IMG/VR virus record: IMGVR_UViG_3300025127_000265
Coordinates: 1-24,486 of that record
DNA from: a virus
Strand: one strand, 5' to 3'
DNA: 24,486 nt
Position 1 is the stretch's first letter. Every line of letters starts with the position of its first letter. The notes under the pieces are model-generated. The model was not told where the DNA came from. It did no database searches and saw nothing but the letters and a program-made list of their open reading frames with translations. The translations under genes were made by a program, and so were the position numbers. Positions 1-7,299 of this stretch are shown piece by piece.

Positions 1-229
1 AATCTGTGCCAAGGTATTTTCTATATGTGAGTCTTATACTATTGTCGTCTCTATTACTCCAGGAATTATCATAAGGTCTATACTCTGAGTCCCTTTGTTC
101 TACAGAAACATCTATCTCACCACATCTATCACTGTTATTAAGATATTCATTTCTAGGATATGCAGGGTCAGCAAATAAAGCTAAAAGACATAACATTACT
201 ATGAGTATCGCTGTAAATTTGTAGTTCAT
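1..229 (-). CDS. Secreted or membrane-anchored protein with N-terminal signal sequence, truncated by window edge
   Basis: This is the last gene of the leftward replication block, and its 3' end runs off the window; 76 residues are visible without a stop. The protein starts MNYKFTAILIVMLCLLALF, a short basic N-end followed by a long hydrophobic stretch, then a polar part rich in Asn, Asp, Arg and Tyr (for example RNEYLNNSDRCGEIDVS). That is the layout of a signal peptide or N-terminal membrane anchor, so export to the periplasm is likely. The Cys in the hydrophobic run lacks a canonical lipobox. I chose the ATG at 229 because GGAG lies about 9 bases upstream. An in-frame ATG at 244 would add five residues (MESAL) and cannot be excluded. 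The family is not recognised and no function is proposed. Confidence 0.6.
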   Translation of the reverse strand, partial: MNYKFTAILIVMLCLLALFADPAYPRNEYLNNSDRCGEIDVSVEQRDSEYRPYDNSWSNRDDNSIRLTYRKYLGTD

Positions 230-257
230 CAGGGCGCTCTCCATAGTACATAAAATC

Positions 258-593
258 CTAATAGTTTATTTCTCTGTTGAGATCTTTAATATCGTATTCC
301 ATCTGTCTAACTTTATCAGCTAGAACTTCGTATAAATTTTCAGCCATTTCCCAGGTTCCTTCAGCTCTTTCTAACTTTGCAATAACAGTATTTACATTGT
401 CAGTTAATACAGACATATCTCTACGAACATTTTCTATGCTCATAGTTTTTAACTCTTGTATTTCTGCTTGATTGGCGTTGATAGTGTCTGTTAAGTTAAC
501 GATGTATTTAACACCTGTGAATGTTCCAACTAGCACAGAGGCTACAACAGGAACCATTACTATATTTTTCTTTAACAGATCTACTAAATTCAT
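258..593 (-). CDS. Small membrane protein with N-terminal TM segment and coiled coil
   Basis: The 111-aa protein has a hydrophobic segment at about residues 11-33 (IVMVPVVASVLVGTFTGV) followed by a long charged helix (about 36-108) with heptad-like spacing of Leu, Ile, Val and Met. This fits a single-pass inner-membrane protein with an extended coiled coil. The layout recalls i-spanins and other small phage envelope or lysis proteins, but no specific family motif is seen. The start codon overlaps the stop of the preceding 36-aa ORF by one base (TAATG), which suggests translational coupling. It sits between a 36-aa amphipathic peptide and a signal-peptide protein, so the end of the replication block carries three consecutive membrane-type products. 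A role in lysis or host-envelope modification is inference only. Confidence 0.7.
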   Translation of the reverse strand: MNLVDLLKKNIVMVPVVASVLVGTFTGVKYIVNLTDTINANQAEIQELKTMSIENVRRDMSVLTDNVNTVIAKLERAEGTWEMAENLYEVLADKVRQMEYDIKDLNREINY

Positions 594-703
594 TACTGCG
601 CTTTTGGTGTAAATAAAGATTTAATTTTTTTATAAACCCAAACAACAACAGCTTTAATTTTATTGTATATCCAAGTTAAAATTTTTTTTATTTTATTCAT
701 CAT
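593..703 (-). CDS. 36-aa cationic amphipathic membrane peptide
   Basis: This short ORF has a strong ribosome binding site, GAGGAG at 711-716, seven bases before a double ATG. Its start overlaps the 3' end of the 217-aa gene, and its stop forms TAATG with the next gene. The peptide begins MMNKIKKILTWIYNKIK and continues with a Val/Trp/Tyr run (AVVVWVYKKIKSLF). Lys residues alternate with aromatic and aliphatic residues, as in an amphipathic helix, so membrane association is likely. No homologue is recognised. Because both flanks are coupled and the SD is clear, I regard it as a real gene. A membrane-active role such as a pinholin-like peptide is speculative. Confidence 0.65.
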   Translation of the reverse strand: MMNKIKKILTWIYNKIKAVVVWVYKKIKSLFTPKAQ

Positions 704-1346
704 TTTTTTTCTCCTCTATTTCGTAAAAGAAATTATCAGTGTCTTCTGTTCGCCACTGTTGTGTATCTTCAACGTTCCAATAGTTAGTTTGAACCTTCCA
801 ATCAGGTATTTGGTCCTTGACCGTGAACGATGGTATGTCCCAAATAAGTCTGTTGTTAGGTTGTGCTGCGTAGTTGCCATCATTTAATGCCAATACGTGT
901 GCGCACTTATGCTCGTGCGGGATCTCAGAATGATCAGTGTCTAGTATATTAGGTTCTGGATGTGCAAAGTCAACAGTAAATAAATAACGACCCCAATGCC
1001 ATTTTTTATCTTTACCAATGTATTTCCCTGATTGTGCCTCTAAAATATCCCAACTAGTAACAGCAGGATAATAACTAAAAGAGTTCCAGAGCTGAAGCTC
1101 ATCAAGTCTTCTCCTTGGGACGTCAGTGACTTTGAATCCACGTTGAATAAACGCCGTAATAGGGAGTCTATAAAAGATTGCACCATTTTCCATGATAGCA
1201 TGAAATAATAAAGCACGCCCAGTGATACATGTAACGCCAAAGATAATACACTCTTCAACTTCACCGTGATGTTTTTTAAGATCATAAAGATACTCTCTTC
1301 TGATCTGTGCATACTCTACAGGTATATTCGCATTTAAATAAGCCAT
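693..1346 (-). CDS. Conserved phage protein of unknown function
   Basis: This 217-aa soluble protein lies directly downstream of DNA polymerase with a 9-base gap, and GAGG sits seven bases before the ATG. The N-terminal half has a predicted alpha/beta character (EECIIFGVTCITGRALLFHAI). The second half is rich in Trp, His and Asp with segments such as HWGRYLFTVDFAHPEPN and HEHKCAHVLALNDGNYAAQPNNRLIWD. The HEHKCAH cluster could bind metal, but I see no known catalytic signature. The C-terminus is acidic and overlaps the start of the 36-aa ORF. Position in the replication block suggests expression with the replication genes. No Pfam family is recognised with confidence. Confidence 0.75.
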   Translation of the reverse strand: MAYLNANIPVEYAQIRREYLYDLKKHHGEVEECIIFGVTCITGRALLFHAIMENGAIFYRLPITAFIQRGFKVTDVPRRRLDELQLWNSFSYYPAVTSWDILEAQSGKYIGKDKKWHWGRYLFTVDFAHPEPNILDTDHSEIPHEHKCAHVLALNDGNYAAQPNNRLIWDIPSFTVKDQIPDWKVQTNYWNVEDTQQWRTEDTDNFFYEIEEKKNDE

Positions 1347-1355
1347 AGTTTATCC

Positions 1356-3203
1356 TCATTTTATTGTACCCCAATTTGGTCCAGATTCATAGTCCACTTT
1401 GTTAGGCACTTCTAAATCAACAGCAGATTCCATAATTTGTTTTATTTTATCTGCGTTGTCTGTAACTGATATATCAAGTTCATCATGCACTTGTATATGT
1501 GGTGTAATACCTTCTTTATGTAATTCTATCATAGCTTTTTTAGTCATGTCAGCTGCAGATCCTTGTATTAATCTATTCAAAGCTTTGTATGTGTAAGCTC
1601 TTCTGATCCCTGGTCCGTGTTCCGCGAGCGCTGCATCGTGAGGTAATGGTTTATGTATACCGAATTGATTAGGCTCCCATAAATGAAACCTGCATAGTCT
1701 ACCTAACAAGGTTCTTACTCTACCGCGATCTTGAGCTCTTGACATTACACTATCCATTAATTGTTTTACAAATGGTACACGTGAATGATACTGTTTAAAT
1801 AATTCTTCAGCTCTTTCTTTATTGACTCCAAGTTCTGCCTGCAATTTATTTTTACCCATACCATAAAATAAACCTAGATTTATTGTCTTAGCCTGCTCTC
1901 TTGGTATATCAGCCATCTCAGCTACAATCTTGTGAAAGTCTGCATCACCTTCATTGTAAGCATCCAGTACATCTCCAACTGCATACATGTTTTGTAACGC
2001 AGCATAGTGCACAACTAGTCTTGGTTCTTGTTGACTGTAATCAAACACACCCCAAGTACAATCCTTTTCTGGTATAAACAGTGATCTAATCATTGGTCCA
2101 AGTTCCTTGTTTCGTGCAGGTATTTGCTGCAGGTTAGGATTAGAATAACTAAATCTACCGGTAACAGTGCCACCCTGATCTGATCTAAGTTGGTTTATTT
2201 CAGCATGTATTCGTCCTTTATGTGAGTGTTTTAATATGGTATCAATAAATGTTGTGTGTGCTTTATTTATTTCTCTAGCACGTGCAATATATTTAACAAC
2301 AGGATGAGGATGATTCTGTAAAAAATTTTTGGTAAAAGATGGAGAATCGGTTTTTTCAGTTCGGTCAAAAGGTAGGCGAAGTTTTTCAAAGACTTGCGCA
2401 ATCGATCGAGCAGCCCATATTTGGGTATCTACTCCTGTTTCTATTTTTACTTTTTGCAAGCATTCTTTTTCTTCTGTTAGTAGTTTGTGTTTTAATTGAC
2501 TCGCTGCTTCAACGTCTACTCTCACGCCTAAAAAACGCATATCGACGAGACAAGGAAACAAATCAGTTTCTAATTTAAATATATCCTCTACATCTTCAGA
2601 GTATATCTCCTTCTTCATCTCCTGCCATAATTCTAAAGTTAGTTCTGCATCTCTTTCAGCATACTCACCTACATACATTGCAGGTAATTTATACATCTCA
2701 GATTTAGGATCTACGCCCCATTCTTTAGCTGTTTCAGCCAAAATAGCCTCATTTTTGCCCTTTCCGAGGTAATCCCTACCCATAGAGCCTAAATCGTAAC
2801 GAAAGCGATTCTCGTTGACGAGAGAGCCAGCAATCATGGTATCTACGACCTCTCCTGCTATTTGTAGCCCTGCAGCTCTAATAAAGCATACATCGTACAT
2901 AGCATTGTGAAATATCTTTCTAGAGGGTAAACTTAGAACGGTTCTAAAGTAATTTAACACCTTTTTCTCGTCCATATTACCACCACCTTCATGAGCTATT
3001 GGATAATATCCTGACCAGTCCGTTACAGCTAAAGCTATGCCAACTATTCTACCTTTACCTGTAACAGAGCCAGATCCCATGGTTTTTAACTCTGGATCTT
3101 TTGTCTCTAAGTCTATGGCTATTTCTTCATAGTCTGATAAATCTTTAAACTCCTCGGGCGGTATCCACTCCACCTGCGGGGAGAACATTGGTTTCTGTAT
3201 CAT
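1356..3203 (-). CDS. polA: Family A DNA polymerase with 3'-5' exonuclease domain
   Basis: This is the replicative DNA polymerase of the phage: 615 aa, lacking the 5'-3' nuclease domain of bacterial Pol I. The exonuclease domain occupies about residues 20-200, with ExoI IDLETKDP (D31, E33), ExoII FHNAMYD (N100, D104) and ExoIII YAERDAEL (Y181, D185), so proofreading should be active. The polymerase domain carries TGRFSYSNPNLQQIP (from 348), motif A FDYSQQEPR (D388, E393), motif B AKTINLGLFYGMG (K439, Y447) and motif C QVHDELD (H573, D574, E575). The residue equivalent to E. coli Phe762 is Leu443. The start overlaps the DUF3310 stop as ATGA. It belongs with the upstream primase and SF1 helicase. 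Identification is secure. Confidence 0.97.
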   Translation of the reverse strand: MIQKPMFSPQVEWIPPEEFKDLSDYEEIAIDLETKDPELKTMGSGSVTGKGRIVGIALAVTDWSGYYPIAHEGGGNMDEKKVLNYFRTVLSLPSRKIFHNAMYDVCFIRAAGLQIAGEVVDTMIAGSLVNENRFRYDLGSMGRDYLGKGKNEAILAETAKEWGVDPKSEMYKLPAMYVGEYAERDAELTLELWQEMKKEIYSEDVEDIFKLETDLFPCLVDMRFLGVRVDVEAASQLKHKLLTEEKECLQKVKIETGVDTQIWAARSIAQVFEKLRLPFDRTEKTDSPSFTKNFLQNHPHPVVKYIARAREINKAHTTFIDTILKHSHKGRIHAEINQLRSDQGGTVTGRFSYSNPNLQQIPARNKELGPMIRSLFIPEKDCTWGVFDYSQQEPRLVVHYAALQNMYAVGDVLDAYNEGDADFHKIVAEMADIPREQAKTINLGLFYGMGKNKLQAELGVNKERAEELFKQYHSRVPFVKQLMDSVMSRAQDRGRVRTLLGRLCRFHLWEPNQFGIHKPLPHDAALAEHGPGIRRAYTYKALNRLIQGSAADMTKKAMIELHKEGITPHIQVHDELDISVTDNADKIKQIMESAVDLEVPNKVDYESGPNWGTIK

Positions 3204-3439
3204 GAGTAATCTCTCTCTAATATCATTTCTAAATAGTGTATGGCTTTCTTAATATCTTCTTCCTTTCCTTTTACAGAGTGCCTACAAATATATTTTATAG
3301 CATTCCCCTCTGCAAACAATAGTTTATTTTCGTTTATGAAGTGTGCAGGCTGAATCTTCATGTTGCGATAATGTTTTCCGCCCACCTGTTTTTCTAATGA
3401 ATCGTATGTTGATTCTTTGAAGATGTCTTTATGTGTCAT
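3200..3439 (-). CDS. DUF3310 family small protein
   Basis: This 79-aa protein matches the DUF3310 pattern well from memory: VGGKHYRNMKIQPAHFI (from about residue 19), then EGNAIKYICRH and a C-terminal helix KGKEEDIKKAIHYLEMIL. DUF3310 members are widespread in phages. Some databases label them 'nucleotide kinase', but no P-loop is visible here, so that label is not supported. The gene overlaps the helicase stop by ATGA at 3436-3439 and the polymerase start by ATGA at 3200-3203, so it is translated in tight coupling with both. The context suggests a role alongside DNA replication or nucleotide metabolism; the biochemical function is unknown. Confidence 0.88.
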   Translation of the reverse strand: MTHKDIFKESTYDSLEKQVGGKHYRNMKIQPAHFINENKLLFAEGNAIKYICRHSVKGKEEDIKKAIHYLEMILERDYS

Positions 3440-4920
3440 AAATTATATCCTTTATATTTTTGTTTTGGTTCTATAACGTGTAGATGTTCCTTGGTCCTTG
3501 TTGCACCAACATAAAACAATCTATTCTCATCATCTGGGTTTTGTTCGTATGACTTCATTGTGTTTAAACTCAAGTCTGTAAGCAACACAACGTTTTCTGC
3601 TTCACCACCCTTTGCACCATGTATTGTAGATAAAGTTATACGTGGTGCTTCATTTAACTTCTCTCCATTCTTTCTCATCTTTCTTAAATAACTTACATCT
3701 CTGCTTGGCGCACCATTAAATGCTTCAAACCAAACAGAGTCTACATTTAAACCATAGTCTTTTTTTAATTGATCCATGCCATAGAAAGATTCTTTAGCCA
3801 TGCCTTTCATATTTTTATTATCCCAAGAGTCTATGTATGAAGATATGTTTTCTAGTTGATCGTATTTTAATAATTGACCTTGACGTAAATTTTCCCAATC
3901 TACAGCTGCTACGTGTAGTTTGTGTTCACGTGTTTTTCTAAATTTATTTTGATAGTAGTAACCATTTAAATATAAAGTTGGCTCTAACTGATCTAACATA
4001 TATTTAGTTCTAGCTAGAACCAACCACTCGCCCGATGACATATCTACTTGTTCAAAATCATCGTATCTTGATAGAGCTCCCTCGTGTGTCCTAGGACTCC
4101 ACGACTTATCAATTCTTTTTTTAATTCTATTTATTAAACCCATGGCTAGGTTGTGGACCTTTGCAGGTATTCTATAAGATTGTTGCAAAGGCATCATCAA
4201 ACCTTTTTGTGCAATGAAAGAATCCACATCCGCTCCTGCCCATCTAAATATTGCCTGGTCATCATCTCCTGCAATAAAAGAATCTTCTGTTTTATTCCAA
4301 ATAGTTTTGGCCATGTCCCACTGCATGTTAGATAAATCCTGCGCTTCATCTATAAATACTACATCAAACTTTGGTGATTTATCTGATTTTACAAATTGTA
4401 ATATCATGTCATTAAAATCTATTAGTCCATGTTCTTTTTTGTATCTTTCTAATTCGTTTGCAATGATACGAAGTTTGTCTCTTTCTAAATCTTGGTTGTG
4501 CTCGTTTAAATTAAATTGTTGCTCAGGTGTTATGTTTCTAAGTTTAGCTAAATTTATGATTCTAAGATACTCACTATCTGTTGTGAATATACCATTGTGA
4601 TCATTCTCATACACAGCGTAGTTTACAGGAAAACCTAACTTTTCACCTAAATCTTTATAATGTCTACGTTGCATTACATTTTCTTTTTTAATACCTAACC
4701 TTCTAAAAGCTAGTGAGTGCAGGGTTCTAAAATATGGTAGGTCATCTTCTGTTAAATTAAATTTTTTAATGGCTCTATCTCTTGCTTCATATGCAGCTTT
4801 TTGTGTGAATGCAAAGTATCCTACTTTATCTGGCTCTGTTTTTTTAAGATACTCATCTACTTTGTTTAATAGAGTTGTTGTCTTTCCAGTTCCAGGTGGT
4901 CCTAATACTATTGTTTTCAT
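3436..4920 (-). CDS. Superfamily 1 (UvrD/Rep-type) DNA helicase
   Basis: This ATP-dependent DNA translocase/helicase likely serves phage replication or recombination. The motifs appear in SF1A order. Walker A LGPPGTGKTTT opens the protein, then FAFTQKAA (Ia), DVVFIDEAQDLS (II), FIAGDDDQAIFRWAGAD (III), LQQSYRIP (IV), STIHGAKGGEAENVVLL (V) and RLFYVGATRTKEHL (VI). At about 494 aa it is shorter than UvrD (about 720), as is common for phage forms such as Dda-sized helicases. I prefer the ATG at 4920, giving MKTIVLGPPGTGKT. It overlaps the stop of the 24-aa micropeptide by ATGA, whereas the alternative TTG at 4944 has no ribosome site and lies inside that ORF. The downstream DUF3310 overlaps by 4 bases. 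Confidence 0.95.
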   Translation of the reverse strand: MKTIVLGPPGTGKTTTLLNKVDEYLKKTEPDKVGYFAFTQKAAYEARDRAIKKFNLTEDDLPYFRTLHSLAFRRLGIKKENVMQRRHYKDLGEKLGFPVNYAVYENDHNGIFTTDSEYLRIINLAKLRNITPEQQFNLNEHNQDLERDKLRIIANELERYKKEHGLIDFNDMILQFVKSDKSPKFDVVFIDEAQDLSNMQWDMAKTIWNKTEDSFIAGDDDQAIFRWAGADVDSFIAQKGLMMPLQQSYRIPAKVHNLAMGLINRIKKRIDKSWSPRTHEGALSRYDDFEQVDMSSGEWLVLARTKYMLDQLEPTLYLNGYYYQNKFRKTREHKLHVAAVDWENLRQGQLLKYDQLENISSYIDSWDNKNMKGMAKESFYGMDQLKKDYGLNVDSVWFEAFNGAPSRDVSYLRKMRKNGEKLNEAPRITLSTIHGAKGGEAENVVLLTDLSLNTMKSYEQNPDDENRLFYVGATRTKEHLHVIEPKQKYKGYNL

Positions 4921-4991
4921 AACCCTAAGTGGAGATAGATCCAAAGGGCAGTAAACATAGTTATTGCCAATAGATCCATCGCAGCTATCAA
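4917..4991 (-). CDS. 24-aa single-TM micropeptide coupled between primase and helicase
   Basis: This ORF starts with TTG at 4991, overlapping the primase stop as TTGA, and ends in TGA overlapping the helicase start as ATGA. GAGGAG lies eight bases before the TTG, an excellent spacing. The peptide begins MIAAMDLLAITMFTALW and ends IYLHLGL. It is almost entirely hydrophobic with one Asp and one His, so it would span a membrane once. An internal ATG at 4979 gives a 20-aa version. Double 4-base overlaps are the normal sign of a coupled gene in this operon, and the space would otherwise be an unexplained spacer. The function is unknown. It could instead be a coupling leader whose translation delivers ribosomes to the helicase. 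Confidence 0.6.
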   Translation of the reverse strand: MIAAMDLLAITMFTALWIYLHLGL

Positions 4992-6496
4992 TATGGTGTC
5001 TCCTCTTTTAATACCTTTTGTTTATACTCTTCCTGCTTCTTGTCAAATTCTTTGACTGCAAATACAGATAATTTTTCTTTACCCACACGTTTATTTTCAC
5101 AATTACATTTTTCTTTTAACATTTGTGCTGTTCTTGAATATCCAAGATCCCATCTTCTACGCATTAAAAACTGATGATAGAATCTATCAAATACAAAGTG
5201 ATGATGGCCATTGTTTGTCCATACACCACCTTTTGGTAAATCAGCTTTGTCTGTTGATGACATTCTATTTAAACAAAATTCTTCTAAATGATTCTGTAGT
5301 TGATCTTCTGTACGTAAACCCTCTGCAGGTTCTGTGATTTCTGCGTTGTTTAATAATTGATTAGTTACAACTACCCAGTCTTTTTCTTTTAATGTAGGTG
5401 GTCTAAATTTTAATTGCACCATGCAGGATTCTTGAAACAAACTTTGTTGCCGTAAATGTTTTACGTTATCTAATTTTAATCTCTGTCCATCCACATTCAT
5501 GTAATAATATGGATCCTCTAAATCTATAACTTGCAGGTCAGTTAAGTTAGGAAACATAATTTCTTGTCCAATACCAAACTTTCTGCTCCTGCATAAAGTT
5601 TTATCACAAAGACTACACATAGGCTCATCTTTACATTTATAGCCCCATTCTTTTTTATCGTGTTGTTTTGTAATTATATCTACTTCTGTATCTGACAGCG
5701 GTTGCTCCATAGCTGTTTCATTGAACACAACTACTTTTGATTTCCAATTATCCGGCCATTTATTTTTTGCATATACACCATAGTGAAACAATGCATTGTT
5801 ACGTCCACCCTCACCAACTTTATTTTGTGCCATTAATTCTATGCATGGTGGTCCATCAGAGTATGGAGTTTCTGGTCTTTTAATTTGTAAATTTTCTAAT
5901 TGTTGTGGTTTAATTTTTCTAACATCATATAAATAATAAAAACCTTTTAGATTAACAGCTTCACCTGCTGAATCAAAAGCATATCTTGTTGAGTCATCAC
6001 CATTAAAGTATGGTAAATTTAAAAAATTTCCTGTATCATCTTCCGATTTTAATTCTGTCTGTTTTGGAAAAACTTCTGATCCACTGTAACCTAACACAGC
6101 TTTTATTTGTGTAAGTTTATCTTGCATTAATTTTGCAGCTACATAACTGTCTGTAAATAAAAATACGTGAGCACCACCAGATTTTGATCTACAAACTACT
6201 AGAGGTAAATCTAAACTAGATATTTTATTAACTAATTTTTTGTGATCAAACCCTGCATATGAATCTATGTCTATACATCCCCACCTGCATTGATTGTTGT
6301 CGTTGATAGGAATAATACCTAAACTATTTCGACCCTCTAAATGGTCTAACCAAAGTTGATCTGTTACAGGTTCTCTTTTGATAAAAGATTTTCCCTGCAC
6401 TTTAGTGCCATCACCATTAGATTGCCCAACTTTAGTGACACCGTGTGCACGCTCTAATCCTATAAATATTTCCTTAAATCTTTCTGCACTAACCAT
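4988..6496 (-). CDS. Archaeo-eukaryotic-type primase (AEP, TOTE-like)
   Basis: This 502-aa protein most likely synthesises primers for the phage polymerase. The N-terminal domain shows the AEP signatures: CIDIDSY (D76, D78; metal-binding hhhDhD), SKSGGAH (S106-H110; the sxH motif) and a following GNFLNLPYFNGDDS segment typical of phage and TOTE-system AEP domains. A helical part follows with EGGRNNALFHYGVYAKNK (about 229-246), similar to PriCT-type C-terminal regions. A cysteine cluster comes next (C288, C294, C297, C302), probably a zinc or Fe-S site. The last 190 residues are not recognised. No Shine-Dalgarno precedes the ATG; instead a hairpin with a T-run lies directly upstream. The downstream micropeptide overlaps its stop. 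The AEP assignment rests on motifs, not a search. Confidence 0.82.
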   Translation of the reverse strand: MVSAERFKEIFIGLERAHGVTKVGQSNGDGTKVQGKSFIKREPVTDQLWLDHLEGRNSLGIIPINDNNQCRWGCIDIDSYAGFDHKKLVNKISSLDLPLVVCRSKSGGAHVFLFTDSYVAAKLMQDKLTQIKAVLGYSGSEVFPKQTELKSEDDTGNFLNLPYFNGDDSTRYAFDSAGEAVNLKGFYYLYDVRKIKPQQLENLQIKRPETPYSDGPPCIELMAQNKVGEGGRNNALFHYGVYAKNKWPDNWKSKVVVFNETAMEQPLSDTEVDIITKQHDKKEWGYKCKDEPMCSLCDKTLCRSRKFGIGQEIMFPNLTDLQVIDLEDPYYYMNVDGQRLKLDNVKHLRQQSLFQESCMVQLKFRPPTLKEKDWVVVTNQLLNNAEITEPAEGLRTEDQLQNHLEEFCLNRMSSTDKADLPKGGVWTNNGHHHFVFDRFYHQFLMRRRWDLGYSRTAQMLKEKCNCENKRVGKEKLSVFAVKEFDKKQEEYKQKVLKEETPY

Positions 6497-6538
6497 AATA
6501 AAAACGTGGGCGTATCCACGCTAGCTTTAACGCCCACG
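6497..6538 (-). terminator. Perfect 9-bp hairpin plus T-run before primase (terminator or attenuator)
   Basis: On the minus strand CGTGGGCGT pairs perfectly with ACGCCCACG across a 16-base loop and is followed by TTTTTATT. The stem is strikingly GC-rich for this AT-rich genome. It lies between the 249-aa gene and the primase, with the T-run touching the primase ATG. An alternative 5-bp pairing (bases 6505-6509 with 6516-6520, CGTGG with CCACG) competes with the main stem. Read as RNA it is a classical intrinsic terminator shape. Full termination would cut the replication genes from their upstream promoter, so partial read-through or attenuation is more plausible. Confidence 0.72.
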
Positions 6539-6547
6539 ACCTAGGAT

Positions 6548-7297
6548 CTAGTATGGTTGCTTTGATTCGTTTTCTTCCGAACCATGTTTAGCTTGAACCT
6601 CACCCTTACCTACACTCACAGCAAAGCTTTTAGCCATGTCATAGATTCCCTTATCTGTGACTGGTCCAACCTTTGACACATCCCAACCAAACCATGTTCC
6701 TTTGTCATTAGACATCTGGACGGTTGATAGTTTATAAATGTGGCTGTAAGTAGGCGGTGTGAATAAACCGTTTTTGCCCTGCATTTTGATACCCATCATC
6801 ATTGAGTTCCATTTTCTACTCACTTTTAATTGAGTAGATTTCATAGACATCAATGCAGTCTCTGGGTTATCACCTAAAACTAACACAAAGTGATTAGCGG
6901 TATTGTCTAAATAGTTACCATTTGGCAATCTATCTTTATAGTCTTTACCTCTAGTCGTTTGGCTTACGATATCACTGTCTGCCTCGTGAATCGCAACAGG
7001 TGCACCACTACTCGTGCCTCTATCTTGCCACTCTATGTACTGTCTCTTATAATGACACGGTACGACATTTATAGAATCATACAATGCATTTGTGACAGTG
7101 TTTATTATTTTGCCAGGCTCAGCGCCCTCTACATATTTACCATCTCTCTTGTTAACTTCTGGAGATAGTTGGCCCAAAATTTTTAAGAAAGGCAACGCAA
7201 GATCTTCCTGCGATATATTTTGAGCACCTTGATTTGCATCAGCTTCAAATATATTTGAAACTAACGCTCCTTCTTTTTTTTCTGCTACTTGGTTCAT
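6548..7297 (-). CDS. Conserved phage protein of replication block, possible ssDNA-binding role
   Basis: The 249-aa soluble protein has a polar N-terminus, then DLALPFLKILGQLSPEVNK and EGAEPGKIINTVTNALYDS, then VVPCHYKRQYIEWQDR. The middle contains NHFVLVLGDN and MSMKSTQLKVSRKWNSMMM, and the C-terminus ends in a low-complexity acidic/polar tail (EENESKQPY). An acidic flexible C-tail and a probable beta-rich core are features shared with phage single-stranded DNA-binding proteins, and the location upstream of primase would fit. No diagnostic OB-fold motif can be read by eye, so the SSB idea is inference. AAGGA precedes the start by about 10 bases, and the upstream gene ends 2 bases before it. 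The hairpin at 6497-6538 follows its stop. Confidence 0.75.
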   Translation of the reverse strand: MNQVAEKKEGALVSNIFEADANQGAQNISQEDLALPFLKILGQLSPEVNKRDGKYVEGAEPGKIINTVTNALYDSINVVPCHYKRQYIEWQDRGTSSGAPVAIHEADSDIVSQTTRGKDYKDRLPNGNYLDNTANHFVLVLGDNPETALMSMKSTQLKVSRKWNSMMMGIKMQGKNGLFTPPTYSHIYKLSTVQMSNDKGTWFGWDVSKVGPVTDKGIYDMAKSFAVSVGKGEVQAKHGSEENESKQPY

Positions 7298-7299
7298 GT

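Noticed and set aside
1-593. The 111-aa protein and the truncated secreted protein as an i-spanin/o-spanin pair
   Set aside because: The second protein lacks a canonical lipobox cysteine, and the holin/endolysin cassette is located elsewhere.
3200-3439. Nucleotide kinase annotation for the DUF3310 protein
   Set aside because: There is no P-loop or other kinase motif in the 79 residues; the label comes from database naming only.
4918-4944. TTG start at 4944 for the SF1 helicase, adding eight residues
   Set aside because: No ribosome site precedes it, it lies inside the micropeptide frame, and the ATG at 4920 gives the usual helicase beginning and an ATGA overlap.
6519-6552. CTAG-rich cluster (GCTAGC, CCTAGG, CTAGGATCTAG) beside the hairpin as a separate repeat or site
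   Set aside because: The units are short, partly inside the hairpin loop and the 3' end of the 249-aa gene; nothing shows an independent function.
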